In this document: positions 6,569 through 14,180 of the stretch, piece after piece
Position numbering within the stretch: position 1 is the stretch's first letter
Layout of the letters: every line of letters begins with the position of its first letter
Source of the DNA: Bacteroidaceae bacterium
GTDB lineage: Bacteria > Bacteroidota > Bacteroidia > Bacteroidales > CHK158-818
Length of the DNA: 18,845 nucleotides
Direction: 5' to 3'
NCBI GenBank assembly: GCA_017467745.1
Contig: JAFUKV010000239.1
Coordinates: 1 to 18,845 of the forward strand
Position numbers and translations under genes: made by a program
Notes under the pieces: generated by a model
Seen by the model: only the letters and a program-made list of their open reading frames with translations
Database searches by the model: none
What the model was told of the DNA's origin: nothing

Positions 6569-9205
6569 ATGGAACAGATTAACTTGATTTTTAAAGGGGA
6601 GACCCATAGTCCTCCTTCGGGTATATCGACGGATGGAGATTGTAGCCATGTTGTGAATCTAAGATATAAAGACGGTGCGTGGAGGCCGATTGGGCTTCCT
6701 GAAACGCTTTATGTGCCGGCCGATGAGTCGAGGAAAATAATTTTCGTACATAAAAACGAATCGTATGAACATTATATTTCGTATGATGGAGCATCTGTCT
6801 ATTACGAGTGTTACGAAGATGACGGAGTATTGCAGGCTACGGGTTTTTATAAATTCGCCGATTTACCCGGATTGATAAAAGTGGAGTCGTGCGGGAATAC
6901 GCTTATCTTTTTGACAGAGACGGGTGTTTTTTATGCCTTGTTTAATATGGGTAATTATACTTTTCTTGGAGATAAGCCGGAGTTGCCCCAGATAATATTT
7001 TATGGTAATGCCGTTACTCCGGAAACAGGCGAGGTTCCGGCTTATACGCTTAAAAAAGCGGCATTACAAACGGAAGAGTACAAATTGGACGATGACGATA
7101 TTATTGCATTTTCCAATCTGGTTACGGGAACGTATAATAAGTTGAAATATGATTTCGAGCAAATAGGAGTGCTTTCGCATCCTGTGCTGGTAAAGTATGC
7201 GTTGCGGATGTATGACGGGTCATATATGATGTCTTCTCCTGCTATGCTTTTGACGCCTTTTGAGGAGATATGCCAGTTTCAACAATATAAAGTTCCGTGT
7301 GTAAAATCGGGTTCGTCCGTTACGGCCTTTTCAAAGCATGATTTGTCTTTGGCGGGTTATAAGATATTTTATGATATTGATATGTCCGGATTCGGTTTGT
7401 CCAGATGGCTCGATGTGGTTGTCTCGATTGATATATTTATTTCTCGGGAAATTATTCCGTTAAAACATGGGGAGTTTTTTATCGAATCGACAGTTGCCGA
7501 AGAAATGTATGGAGATCGGCTTAGTACAGTGCTTACTTGCGATATTCCGGAGCGTACTTGTTCGGAAATCGGTATGTTGGCTGCCGATGAGACGCAATTT
7601 TATTTAGTAGCTTCCTTAGACCCGGATAAAATGCCTCTTCCTTATAAATCCGTACAATTACCGTTGTCCGGAAAATTGTCTTCGTTGGTACATCAACCGA
7701 TATTGCCTTCTGACGATTTTTCTCATCATCGTATATTGGCAGGGACGTCGTATATTTATAATGGCCGATTGCATTTAGGTGCGGCAAATACCTGCTTTTT
7801 CAACGGGTTTCCGTTGACTTGTTTCCAATTGAAGCAAGTACGTTACAACGGATATTTCTCGGGACATGGCGCAGCTCATAGTATTATCGATTTTACGAAA
7901 ATGTATGTGGAAGTAACGATAAAAAGTGCCGGAGGGTCGGGAAAAGTAGTGCGGGGAATGGCGGCTCCGGTGCAATCATTTTTCCCTATTATGGGAATAT
8001 CTCCTTTTTTGTCGTATCCGGATAGTAGGGCGACAAAGATAAAAATTTCAGGATTGGATATTTCCGGGAAAGTATATAGTTGCGAATTTCCCTTGAAACC
8101 TTCATCTGCTCAGAATATAGCATATTATGTAGACGAAGCGTTAAAGCCGATTGCATTTACAGAATCGGAAGATGATCCGGATAATCCGTTCGTGATTCCC
8201 CAATATGATCCGGTAATTGAATATTCTGAAAATAAATTGCGAGTATCGGCAGTGAATAATCCTTTTTTGTTTCCGTTAGAGCAGACATATACATTGTCGT
8301 CCGGTCGTATTTTGGGTATGGGCGCCGCAGTTGCTGCGTTGTCGCAGGGGCAGTACGGCGAATTTCCGTTATATGTGTTTACTACCGAAGGCATTTGGGC
8401 TATGCAGGTAGGGACGGATAATATCGTGTATAAAAGCCAACATCCGGTAAATAGGGAAGTTTGTAATAATCCGGCGTCCATTACTCCGGTTGACCATGCA
8501 CTGGTTTTTACTACGAATAGGGGTGTGATGATGTTGGACGGAAGTCAGAGTATAATGTTATCTCAGCCTATGACCGGTAAGCCGGATGTATTTCCCGGAG
8601 CATTGCCGGAAAACACAGATGAGGAAATTCATAGTGTCTTGTCGGATGATACATCGTTTGTCGCTTATTTGGCGGGTGCGCAAATAGGATATAATTATGC
8701 GTATAATGAACTTATAATTTTAAATCCGGATTTTTCTTATTATTATGTATTCGGTATGGATGCGGGAATGTGGTATAGGTGTACAGGAGCCTTTGCCGGA
8801 TTATGTCACGATTACCCTTATGTTTTTGCCACCGATGTATCCGGAACGTTGCTACATTTAGGAAAAGAACGATTCGATGAAAAAAGGCCTGTTGCGCTTG
8901 TGTCCAGAGCTTTGAAGTTTATTCCGAATATATATAAAAGAGTTCGCCGTCTGTTTGTGCGTTGTTGGGGTGAAGATGTGGAGATGGATGTTTCTTTATG
9001 GGGTGCATACGAGGCGAATAGCCGGTATGGAAGTTTGTGCCGTTCAACAGTGTCGGGGAATGTGCCCGGTCGAATTTCAATATCGATGTATAATGCTCCG
9101 TTAAGATATTACCGGCTGGCTTTGGTAGGGAAAACGGACGATACTTTTTATCTTGAATCGGCCGATTTTTCGTTGGTTTCCGGCAGTTCGCAAAAAGAAC
9201 AATGA
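6569..9205 (+). CDS. Phage tail-hub/stabilization-like protein (P22 gp10-like, probable beta-propeller), 878 aa
   Basis: A very large, beta-rich protein with no signal peptide and no clear membrane segment. The opening (MEQINLIFKGE... then NLRYKDGAWRPIGLPE) and the later propeller-like blades resemble the stabilization/adaptor proteins that close the portal in podoviruses and crAss-like phages. Examples of the blades are YVFTTEGIWAMQVG at about 604-617, then REVCNNPASITPVDHALVFTTNRGVMMLDGSQ at about 630-661. The repeated hydrophobic-aromatic strand pattern fits this, as does the C-terminal RRLFVRCWGEDVEM sandwich. At 878 residues it is longer than P22 gp10, so extra domains are likely. The assignment rests on pattern memory and on the adjacent portal gene. 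The start ATG is the first in frame. The orientation is opposite to the portal gene, unusual because phage head-tail genes normally run together. A hairpin terminator follows 12 bases after the stop. The gene is intact. Confidence 0.65.
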   Translation: MEQINLIFKGETHSPPSGISTDGDCSHVVNLRYKDGAWRPIGLPETLYVPADESRKIIFVHKNESYEHYISYDGASVYYECYEDDGVLQATGFYKFADLPGLIKVESCGNTLIFLTETGVFYALFNMGNYTFLGDKPELPQIIFYGNAVTPETGEVPAYTLKKAALQTEEYKLDDDDIIAFSNLVTGTYNKLKYDFEQIGVLSHPVLVKYALRMYDGSYMMSSPAMLLTPFEEICQFQQYKVPCVKSGSSVTAFSKHDLSLAGYKIFYDIDMSGFGLSRWLDVVVSIDIFISREIIPLKHGEFFIESTVAEEMYGDRLSTVLTCDIPERTCSEIGMLAADETQFYLVASLDPDKMPLPYKSVQLPLSGKLSSLVHQPILPSDDFSHHRILAGTSYIYNGRLHLGAANTCFFNGFPLTCFQLKQVRYNGYFSGHGAAHSIIDFTKMYVEVTIKSAGGSGKVVRGMAAPVQSFFPIMGISPFLSYPDSRATKIKISGLDISGKVYSCEFPLKPSSAQNIAYYVDEALKPIAFTESEDDPDNPFVIPQYDPVIEYSENKLRVSAVNNPFLFPLEQTYTLSSGRILGMGAAVAALSQGQYGEFPLYVFTTEGIWAMQVGTDNIVYKSQHPVNREVCNNPASITPVDHALVFTTNRGVMMLDGSQSIMLSQPMTGKPDVFPGALPENTDEEIHSVLSDDTSFVAYLAGAQIGYNYAYNELIILNPDFSYYYVFGMDAGMWYRCTGAFAGLCHDYPYVFATDVSGTLLHLGKERFDEKRPVALVSRALKFIPNIYKRVRRLFVRCWGEDVEMDVSLWGAYEANSRYGSLCRSTVSGNVPGRISISMYNAPLRYYRLALVGKTDDTFYLESADFSLVSGSSQKEQ

Positions 9206-9216
9206 TAGTCGGAAAA

Positions 9217-9254
9217 TAATATCCCCGAAATTCACAAGAATTTCGGGGATATTA
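9217..9254. terminator. Hairpin terminator between the tail-hub and OmpH-like genes
   Basis: A perfect 17-bp stem (9217-9233 with 9238-9254) has a GC-rich CCCCG/CGGGG middle and a 4-base loop (ACAA). It lies 12 bases after the tail-hub stop and 20 bases beyond the stop of the leftward OmpH-like gene. U-rich tails are weak on the plus strand; on the minus strand the stem runs into ATTTT. It probably ends both convergent transcripts. Confidence 0.75.
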
Positions 9255-9273
9255 CCGTTTGTAGATAACGTAT

Positions 9274-9897
9274 TTATTTTTCTTTTAAGTATTCTGCGTT
9301 CAGCATCCGTGTAACTTCTTCTGTAATATCGCATTGCGGATCGGCTAAAAGAATATTATCGTTCGATATATTACTGAAAATAACTTTGTATTTTTTCTCT
9401 TTGTTATACTCTTTTAAGAAAGAGGATACTTTTTTTAGTATAAGATCGGCAGACCGTCTGTTTTCGAGTACCAAACTTTGATTTTGACGTTCTTGCAGTT
9501 CTCTTAGTTCGCTTTCTTTTTTACCGAGAGCTTCGTAACTGCTTTGTTGGGCTTCGGGAGATAAAAAGGCGTTATTTTTTACTTTATGTTGGTATTCTTG
9601 TATCATTTTTTGAAATTCTTTGTTTTTGGCTTCGAATACGCTTTGGTTATTTGCCGTCATTTGAACGAAACTTTCATTCAAATCTTTTGCATATTGATAA
9701 TTGTGTAAAAGAGTATCGATATTGATGTAAGCGATTTCGTTTGTCGTGTTTGCTGCCGGTTCTGTTTTTTCGGTCGTGTTTGCGGGAGTAGTGGGCGAGA
9801 TGGCTTTATCGTCCGATTTAGAGGTACAACGAGTAAAGCCTGAAATGACAAAGACCAGCAACAGAGCGTTAACAAAGTATTTTTTATTTCTCTTCAT
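9274..9897 (-). CDS. OmpH/Skp family protein, probable lipoprotein
   Basis: A 207-residue exported protein of the OmpH/Skp chaperone-like family, which in Gram-negatives holds unfolded outer-membrane proteins in the periplasm. The N-terminus (MKRNKKYFVNALLLVFVISG) is a signal peptide followed by Cys24. TSKSDDK after the Cys looks like a Bacteroidetes lipoprotein export signal, but the residues before it (FTR-C) break the usual lipobox because of the Arg. A low-complexity T/P/A/N/E linker covers about 31-53. The OmpH fold starts at EIAYINIDTLLHNYQYA, continues through a long helical hairpin (about 70-160, rich in E, K and Q) and ends with KKYKVIFSNISNDNILLADPQCDITEEV. It lies 16 bases downstream of the small membrane gene at 9914 and is probably its operon partner. 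The family call is good; lipidation is less sure. Confidence 0.85.
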   Translation of the reverse strand: MKRNKKYFVNALLLVFVISGFTRCTSKSDDKAISPTTPANTTEKTEPAANTTNEIAYINIDTLLHNYQYAKDLNESFVQMTANNQSVFEAKNKEFQKMIQEYQHKVKNNAFLSPEAQQSSYEALGKKESELRELQERQNQSLVLENRRSADLILKKVSSFLKEYNKEKKYKVIFSNISNDNILLADPQCDITEEVTRMLNAEYLKEK

Positions 9898-9913
9898 TAT
9901 TGAGTTTGTAATT

Positions 9914-10141
9914 TTAGTTAGATGTATTTATTGTGTTATTTAGTCTGTCTTTTAAAGATGTTATTTTTCTATCTTTGGCATCGGTAGAAAGGGCGCATGT
10001 AATGCCTTTATTCGCCAGCGCTTTATTCCCTCCGATGTGGAAGTTCGGAAATTTTCCGCCTTTTTTTACTATAATTTTTATAGCTAATAGAATAAATGCA
10101 ACTGTTATAAAACCCAGAGTAAAAAGAATAGTATATAACAT
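9914..10141 (-). CDS. Small conserved membrane protein (75 aa)
   Basis: A 75-residue protein with one N-terminal membrane helix (about residues 3-24), then a basic KIIVKKGGKFPNFHIGGNKALANKGITCALSTDAKDRK segment facing the cytoplasm by the positive-inside rule. The KKGGKF...H.GGNKAL..KGI.C..S.D...R layout resembles a small uncharacterised membrane protein I recall as widespread in Bacteroidales; the function is unknown. A consensus -7 element on the same strand at 10162-10169 sits 21 bases before the ATG, and the OmpH-like gene follows after 16 bases. These points support a real gene rather than chance. The conserved Cys and His could be functional but nothing here shows it. Confidence 0.7.
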   Translation of the reverse strand: MLYTILFTLGFITVAFILLAIKIIVKKGGKFPNFHIGGNKALANKGITCALSTDAKDRKITSLKDRLNNTINTSN

Positions 10142-10147
10142 TTTTAC

Positions 10148-10169
10148 TATATTTGTGGATGCAAATATA
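10148..10169. promoter_or_regulatory. Facing -7 elements forming an inverted repeat
   Basis: TATATTTG on the plus strand (10148-10155) and the same word on the minus strand (10162-10169) form an 8-bp inverted repeat with a 6-base spacer. The minus-strand copy is well placed to drive the small membrane gene at 10141. The plus-strand copy could give pepD a leader of about 145 bases, although a near-match TATATTTA (10265-10272) is closer to pepD. Confidence 0.45.
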
Positions 10170-10306
10170 ATGATAAACTCTGATTAATATCCTTTTTGAG
10201 ATACTTGGATTTCAATATTTAGTCCTAATTAGCAAAAAACGGAAAATTCAGGTGGTTTTTTCTTTATATTTAAGTGATTTTTTTGTTTGACTTAACATTT
10301 TACAAT

Positions 10307-11770
10307 ATGCGAATAACCGATTTAAAGCCTGAATTGATTTGGCATTATTTTGATGAAATTACAAAAGTGCCTCGTCCGTCCAAGAAAGAAGAGAAAATCC
10401 GATCTTATCTTTTAATGTTTGCCCAAGAGCAGGGTTTGGCAGTAAAACAAGATAAAATAGGTAATATTTTGATGTCTAAACCGGCTTCTGCCGGATGTGA
10501 AAACGCGCCTGTCGTGACCTTGCAATCGCATATGGACATGGTGTGTGAAAAAAATAGCAACACGGTGCATAATTTTGAAACGGATCCGATAGAAACTATT
10601 ATAGATGGAGATTGGGTTCGTGCTAACGGAACCACATTAGGAGCGGACAACGGTATAGGAATGGCTGCTCAATTGGCTGTGCTGGCAGACAAGAATTTAA
10701 AGCATGGTCCTGTAAACGCTCTGTTTACCGTAGATGAAGAAACGGGTTTAACAGGCGCATTTAATATGGATGATGGTATGATAGAGGGCAAGTATTTGTT
10801 AAATCTCGATTCGGAAGATGAAGGTCAGCTTTTTATCGGTTGCGCCGGCGGTATAGATACTACTTCTGAATTTACGTATAGCCCGAGTATGACACCCGAT
10901 AATTATCTCTATTTCAAAATATCTGTCAAAAATCTGTTAGGCGGCCATTCGGGGGGAGATATTCATCGCGGAAGAGGAAACGCTAACCGGATATTGGCTC
11001 GTTTCCTTTGGCAGACATCGCAAAAGTACGATATGGTAATGAGTAGTATAGATGGCGGAAATTTACGCAATGCAATTCCTCGCGAAGCATCGGCCGTAAT
11101 AGGTATTCATAAAAATGATAAAGAAAAGGTTCGTGTCGATTTGAATTTGTACATTTCTGTTATTGAAGATGAGCTGAAAGGTATAGAACCTAATTTTACC
11201 ATGGTAATGGAACATGAAACTGAGCCGGAGCGGTGTATAGACCGTCGTACAACGATAGCTTTGATTAATGCTTTGTATGCGTGTCCGCATGGTGTAGTCT
11301 CTATGAGCCGGGATATGGAAGGATTGGTTCAAACTTCTACGAATCTCGCCTCAGTAAAAATGTCGGGAGAAAATAAGATTGTAGTGGCTACAAGTCAACG
11401 GAGTTCTGTCGAGTCTGAAAAATACGATATAGCGCATCGGGTTGAATGCGTGTTTGCATTGGCTGGGGCGACAGTGGTGCATGGTGAAGGGTATCCGGGT
11501 TGGAAGCCGAATATGGAGTCTTCTCTTTTGTCGACGGCTGTGGCGGCGTATGAAGATTTATTTGGTGTAAAACCATTGATTACAGCTATTCATGCAGGTT
11601 TGGAATGTGGCTTATTCTTGAAAAAACATCCGCAACTCGATATGATTTCTTTCGGGCCGACATTAAGCGGGGTACACTCCCCAGATGAAAAAATGAATAT
11701 TCCGTCTGTTGAAAAATTCTGGAAGCATCTGACAGCCGTATTGGAAAAAATAGCGGAGTCGAATGCCTGA
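10307..11770 (+). CDS. pepD: Aminoacyl-histidine dipeptidase (cytosol non-specific dipeptidase) PepD
   Basis: A cytosolic di-zinc M20-family peptidase that hydrolyses Xaa-His and many other dipeptides, helping recycle peptides to amino acids. From the ATG at 10307 it has 487 residues, the usual PepD length. The frame extends to a GTG at 10274, but the preceding MIFLFDLTFYN is not family-like, while MRITDLKPELIWHYFDEI is. Visible active-site elements are SHMDMV (His75 metal ligand, Asp77), LGADNGIG (Asp114 bridging ligand), VDEETGLTG (Glu144 general base, Glu145 ligand), LDSEDEG (Asp168) and GVHSPDE (His457). The lid/dimerisation domain lies between, with GGHSGGDIH. Its stop overlaps the next start by 8 bases, implying co-translation with the radical SAM gene, although no biochemical link between them is known. 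Confidence 0.96.
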   Translation: MRITDLKPELIWHYFDEITKVPRPSKKEEKIRSYLLMFAQEQGLAVKQDKIGNILMSKPASAGCENAPVVTLQSHMDMVCEKNSNTVHNFETDPIETIIDGDWVRANGTTLGADNGIGMAAQLAVLADKNLKHGPVNALFTVDEETGLTGAFNMDDGMIEGKYLLNLDSEDEGQLFIGCAGGIDTTSEFTYSPSMTPDNYLYFKISVKNLLGGHSGGDIHRGRGNANRILARFLWQTSQKYDMVMSSIDGGNLRNAIPREASAVIGIHKNDKEKVRVDLNLYISVIEDELKGIEPNFTMVMEHETEPERCIDRRTTIALINALYACPHGVVSMSRDMEGLVQTSTNLASVKMSGENKIVVATSQRSSVESEKYDIAHRVECVFALAGATVVHGEGYPGWKPNMESSLLSTAVAAYEDLFGVKPLITAIHAGLECGLFLKKHPQLDMISFGPTLSGVHSPDEKMNIPSVEKFWKHLTAVLEKIAESNA

Positions 11771-13022
11771 TACGGGTAATACATTTTTTGCCAATACGCT
11801 CCATTTTCCGGTTTATGTTATGGCTAAACCGGTAGGGGCGTTGTGCAATTTGGATTGCAGTTATTGTTATTATATAGAAAAGTCGAAACTCTATCCGCAG
11901 GGAAAGGCGGAGAAAATGAGTGTTGGTTTGCTGGAACGCTTCGTCAGTGAATATATCGCTTGCCAACCTACTTCGGATGTGCTGTTTACTTGGCATGGCG
12001 GAGAGCCTTTGTTGAGAGGATTGGATTTTTATAAACATGCGTTGGCGTTTCAGCGTAAATATGCGGGGGGACGGCATGTTGATAATTCTATGCAAACCAA
12101 CGGCTTGTTGCTGAATGATGAGTGGTGTCGATTCCTTAAAGAAAACGATTTCTTAGTGGGTATTTCGCTCGATGGCCCGGAACATGTTCATAATAAATAT
12201 CGGCTGGACAGGGGTGGAAAAGGCAGCTTTTCACGAGTGATGCGAGCGGTAGAACTGCTTCAAAAATATGACATCCCGTTTAATACGCTTTCTGTTATAA
12301 ATGATTATAGCGTACGTTTTCCGGAAGAAATATACGCGTTTTTTAAGCAGATAAATAGCCGGTATATGCAGTTTTCGCCGGTGGTGGAACGCTGGGGAGA
12401 CCGTCCGGATGGACTGGAATTGTTGTCGGCTTTCGATAACGGCCGAAAGGGGGAGATGACAGAGTGGAGTGTGTCGCCTCGTGCGTATGGCGATTTTTAT
12501 TGTCGAATTTTTGACGAATGGATAAAAAGCGATGTAGGGCGTTGCTTTGTGCAATTGTTCGATGCCGTATTAGCCAATATGGTCGGTAAGTTTCCGGGTG
12601 TCTGTATCTATGCGCGAACGTGCGGACATGCGGGGGCGATAGAGGCGAATGGAGATGTGTATGCGTGCGATCATTTTGTGTTTCCAGAGTATAAGCTTGG
12701 AAACATTAGAACCGACGGGTTAGTCTCTATGATGTTGTCTGATAGACAAATGTCGTTTGGTAAAGATAAGTTTGACACTTTGCCGCGTCAATGTCGTCGT
12801 TGTAAATATTTGAATCTGTGTAACGGTGAGTGCCCTAAAAACAGGATTGTAATCTCCGATGATGGCGAGGAGGGATTGAATTACCTCTGTGAAGGGTTAT
12901 TCCGTTTTTTTGAACATGTGCAACCTTATATGGAATTTATGGCTGCGGAGTTACGTGCCGAACGGGCTCCAGCCAATGTAATGAACCATTTGGACGAAAT
13001 CCGACAAAATATACATTCATAG
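11763..13022 (+). CDS. Anaerobic sulfatase-maturase-type radical SAM/SPASM enzyme
   Basis: A 419-residue radical SAM enzyme of the anSME type. Such enzymes oxidise an active-site Cys or Ser of sulfatases to formylglycine; in gut Bacteroidetes they enable use of sulfated glycans such as mucin and chondroitin. The radical [4Fe-4S] motif is C28-x3-C32-x2-C35 (CNLDCSYC), followed by WHGGEPLLRG and SLDGP. The SPASM domain holds TCGHAGAIEANGDVYACDHFVFP. Here C302-D303 corresponds to the Cys-Asp pair in which the Asp is the proposed catalytic base in characterised anSMEs. The QCRRCKYLNLCNGECPKNR cluster and a later C (YLCEG) complete the auxiliary-cluster ligands. The start overlaps pepD (ATG at 11763, pepD TGA at 11768). 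No sulfatase is in the window, so substrates must be elsewhere. A related peptide-modifying SPASM role is a less likely alternative. Confidence 0.9.
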   Translation: MPDTGNTFFANTLHFPVYVMAKPVGALCNLDCSYCYYIEKSKLYPQGKAEKMSVGLLERFVSEYIACQPTSDVLFTWHGGEPLLRGLDFYKHALAFQRKYAGGRHVDNSMQTNGLLLNDEWCRFLKENDFLVGISLDGPEHVHNKYRLDRGGKGSFSRVMRAVELLQKYDIPFNTLSVINDYSVRFPEEIYAFFKQINSRYMQFSPVVERWGDRPDGLELLSAFDNGRKGEMTEWSVSPRAYGDFYCRIFDEWIKSDVGRCFVQLFDAVLANMVGKFPGVCIYARTCGHAGAIEANGDVYACDHFVFPEYKLGNIRTDGLVSMMLSDRQMSFGKDKFDTLPRQCRRCKYLNLCNGECPKNRIVISDDGEEGLNYLCEGLFRFFEHVQPYMEFMAAELRAERAPANVMNHLDEIRQNIHS

Positions 13023-13044
13023 TTTGTTGTTGCAGCTTTTAAAT

Positions 13045-14163
13045 TTATCTGCCTCCTGTAATTAAGGCAGTTGTTTTGGGTAGGTACTTTTTAAGTAAGT
13101 AATAAAATAGCAGTCCTCCGCATATAACAATAGTGGGGCACAAAAAGTACAATATCAGCAGCATTGTATCTGTGTGAGGCTGTATTAACTTGAAAGATAA
13201 TTTAATGATAAAAACCAATACCATACCATGATAGGCATAAATAAAGAAACTGCTGTCAGATAAAAAAGAGTTGGTTTTCCATATTTCTTTTTTCAGAAAA
13301 TATGCGGAGAGCGTAATGGCTGAAATAATCCCTATCAGAATGTTTATTTTCTTGGCATAGAGTATCCAACTTAAATCCCTGTTGTAGAGTATAAATGCCG
13401 TGAGAAGTGTGTATAATATGATAGAAGACGATAGTAACGGGCGCATTGCATTGACGAAGTTTTTTCTGTAAATGCTGAAATATGATCCGGCAGAAAAAAA
13501 GAAGAGAGCCGTGTTGCTAAAACCTGCGATATCGTACTCTGGATAATTACATATCCAGAGTATTCCCAATAATATAATAACGTATTGTTTTAACTTTTTT
13601 ACGAGAAGGTATATAAGAGGAGAAAGTAACATAACAACCATTAAATCGCGCATAAACCAAAGTTGAAAGCAGGTAGGGTATCTACCTACGGAAATAGGAT
13701 TTATCATTTTTGTATCCCAAAACGCCCAGATCCAGTCCGAAAAAGTATAATCACAAACAAGTTTGCTACTTCCAGTCATTAGCTCTGGTATAAATGATTG
13801 GGATATAGCGAAATATGAAATACTTAATAGATTCCATAAGATATAAGGGACGAGTATGGTTTTTGCACGTTTTTTCAGTTTCTGTGCATAAAAATGTGTG
13901 TTAAAGGGTGTTTTATAGAAAAAGAGAAATCCGGAAATAAAGAAAAATAAAGGTACGGCTATTCTTGCGAGGATTTCGGAAAAAAGATAAGCGATTGTTG
14001 TATAAAAAGGGAAGCTCCCGGTCTGCATTACATCTACTCCATTGAAAATTACGGATTTGAATATGGAATGAATAAGTACCACCCCTATAATGAGAGGAAA
14101 TCGTAAAAAACTGATAGTTTTTGATTGCAGTTCTTCGTTGTCTATTGAAGTATATTTTGTCAT
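13045..14163 (-). CDS. Acyltransferase family 3 membrane protein
   Basis: A 372-residue multi-spanning inner-membrane protein of the acyltransferase-3 family, which transfers acetyl or other acyl groups from cytoplasmic donors to extracytoplasmic sugars, for example O-antigen, capsule or exopolysaccharide. About ten hydrophobic helices are visible. The family signature is SFLRFPLIIGVVLIHS near the N-terminus, with Arg21 and the essential-type His32, followed by PLFFFISGFLFFYKT, LVPYILWNLL, FQLWFMRDL and YAYHGMVLVF. The acceptor sugar is unknown and no polysaccharide genes adjoin it. It is convergent with the radical SAM gene, with a 22-base gap. The gene reads as more AT-rich than its neighbours, hinting at an accessory origin. 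The -7 element TAGTTTTG upstream lies between inverted repeats, suggesting on/off control by inversion. Confidence 0.88.
   Translation of the reverse strand: MTKYTSIDNEELQSKTISFLRFPLIIGVVLIHSIFKSVIFNGVDVMQTGSFPFYTTIAYLFSEILARIAVPLFFFISGFLFFYKTPFNTHFYAQKLKKRAKTILVPYILWNLLSISYFAISQSFIPELMTGSSKLVCDYTFSDWIWAFWDTKMINPISVGRYPTCFQLWFMRDLMVVMLLSPLIYLLVKKLKQYVIILLGILWICNYPEYDIAGFSNTALFFFSAGSYFSIYRKNFVNAMRPLLSSSIILYTLLTAFILYNRDLSWILYAKKINILIGIISAITLSAYFLKKEIWKTNSFLSDSSFFIYAYHGMVLVFIIKLSFKLIQPHTDTMLLILYFLCPTIVICGGLLFYYLLKKYLPKTTALITGGR
13049..13070 (+). terminator. Weak hairpin after the radical SAM gene
   Basis: CTGCCT (13049-13054) pairs with AGGCAG (13065-13070) across a 10-base loop and is followed by TTGTTTT. 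It starts 26 bases after the radical SAM stop and lies inside the 3' end of the convergent acyltransferase gene. With a 6-bp stem it is only a possible terminator. Confidence 0.3.
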
Positions 14164-14180
14164 ACGTGATTTTTTGCATT

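Noticed and set aside
4346..9273. Attachment-site direct repeats or integrase around the phage-like pair
   Set aside because: I compared the flanks by eye and found no convincing direct repeat, tRNA end or recombinase gene. A computed repeat search on a larger region would be decisive.
10274..10306. GTG-initiated upstream extension of pepD
   Set aside because: The extra 11 residues are unlike PepD N-termini, and the ATG at 10307 gives the normal length.
10279..10310. TTGAC-like sequence before pepD as a sigma70-type -35
   Set aside because: Bacteroidetes primary sigma factors do not use the E. coli-type -35/-10 pair, and no TATAAT follows before the start codon.
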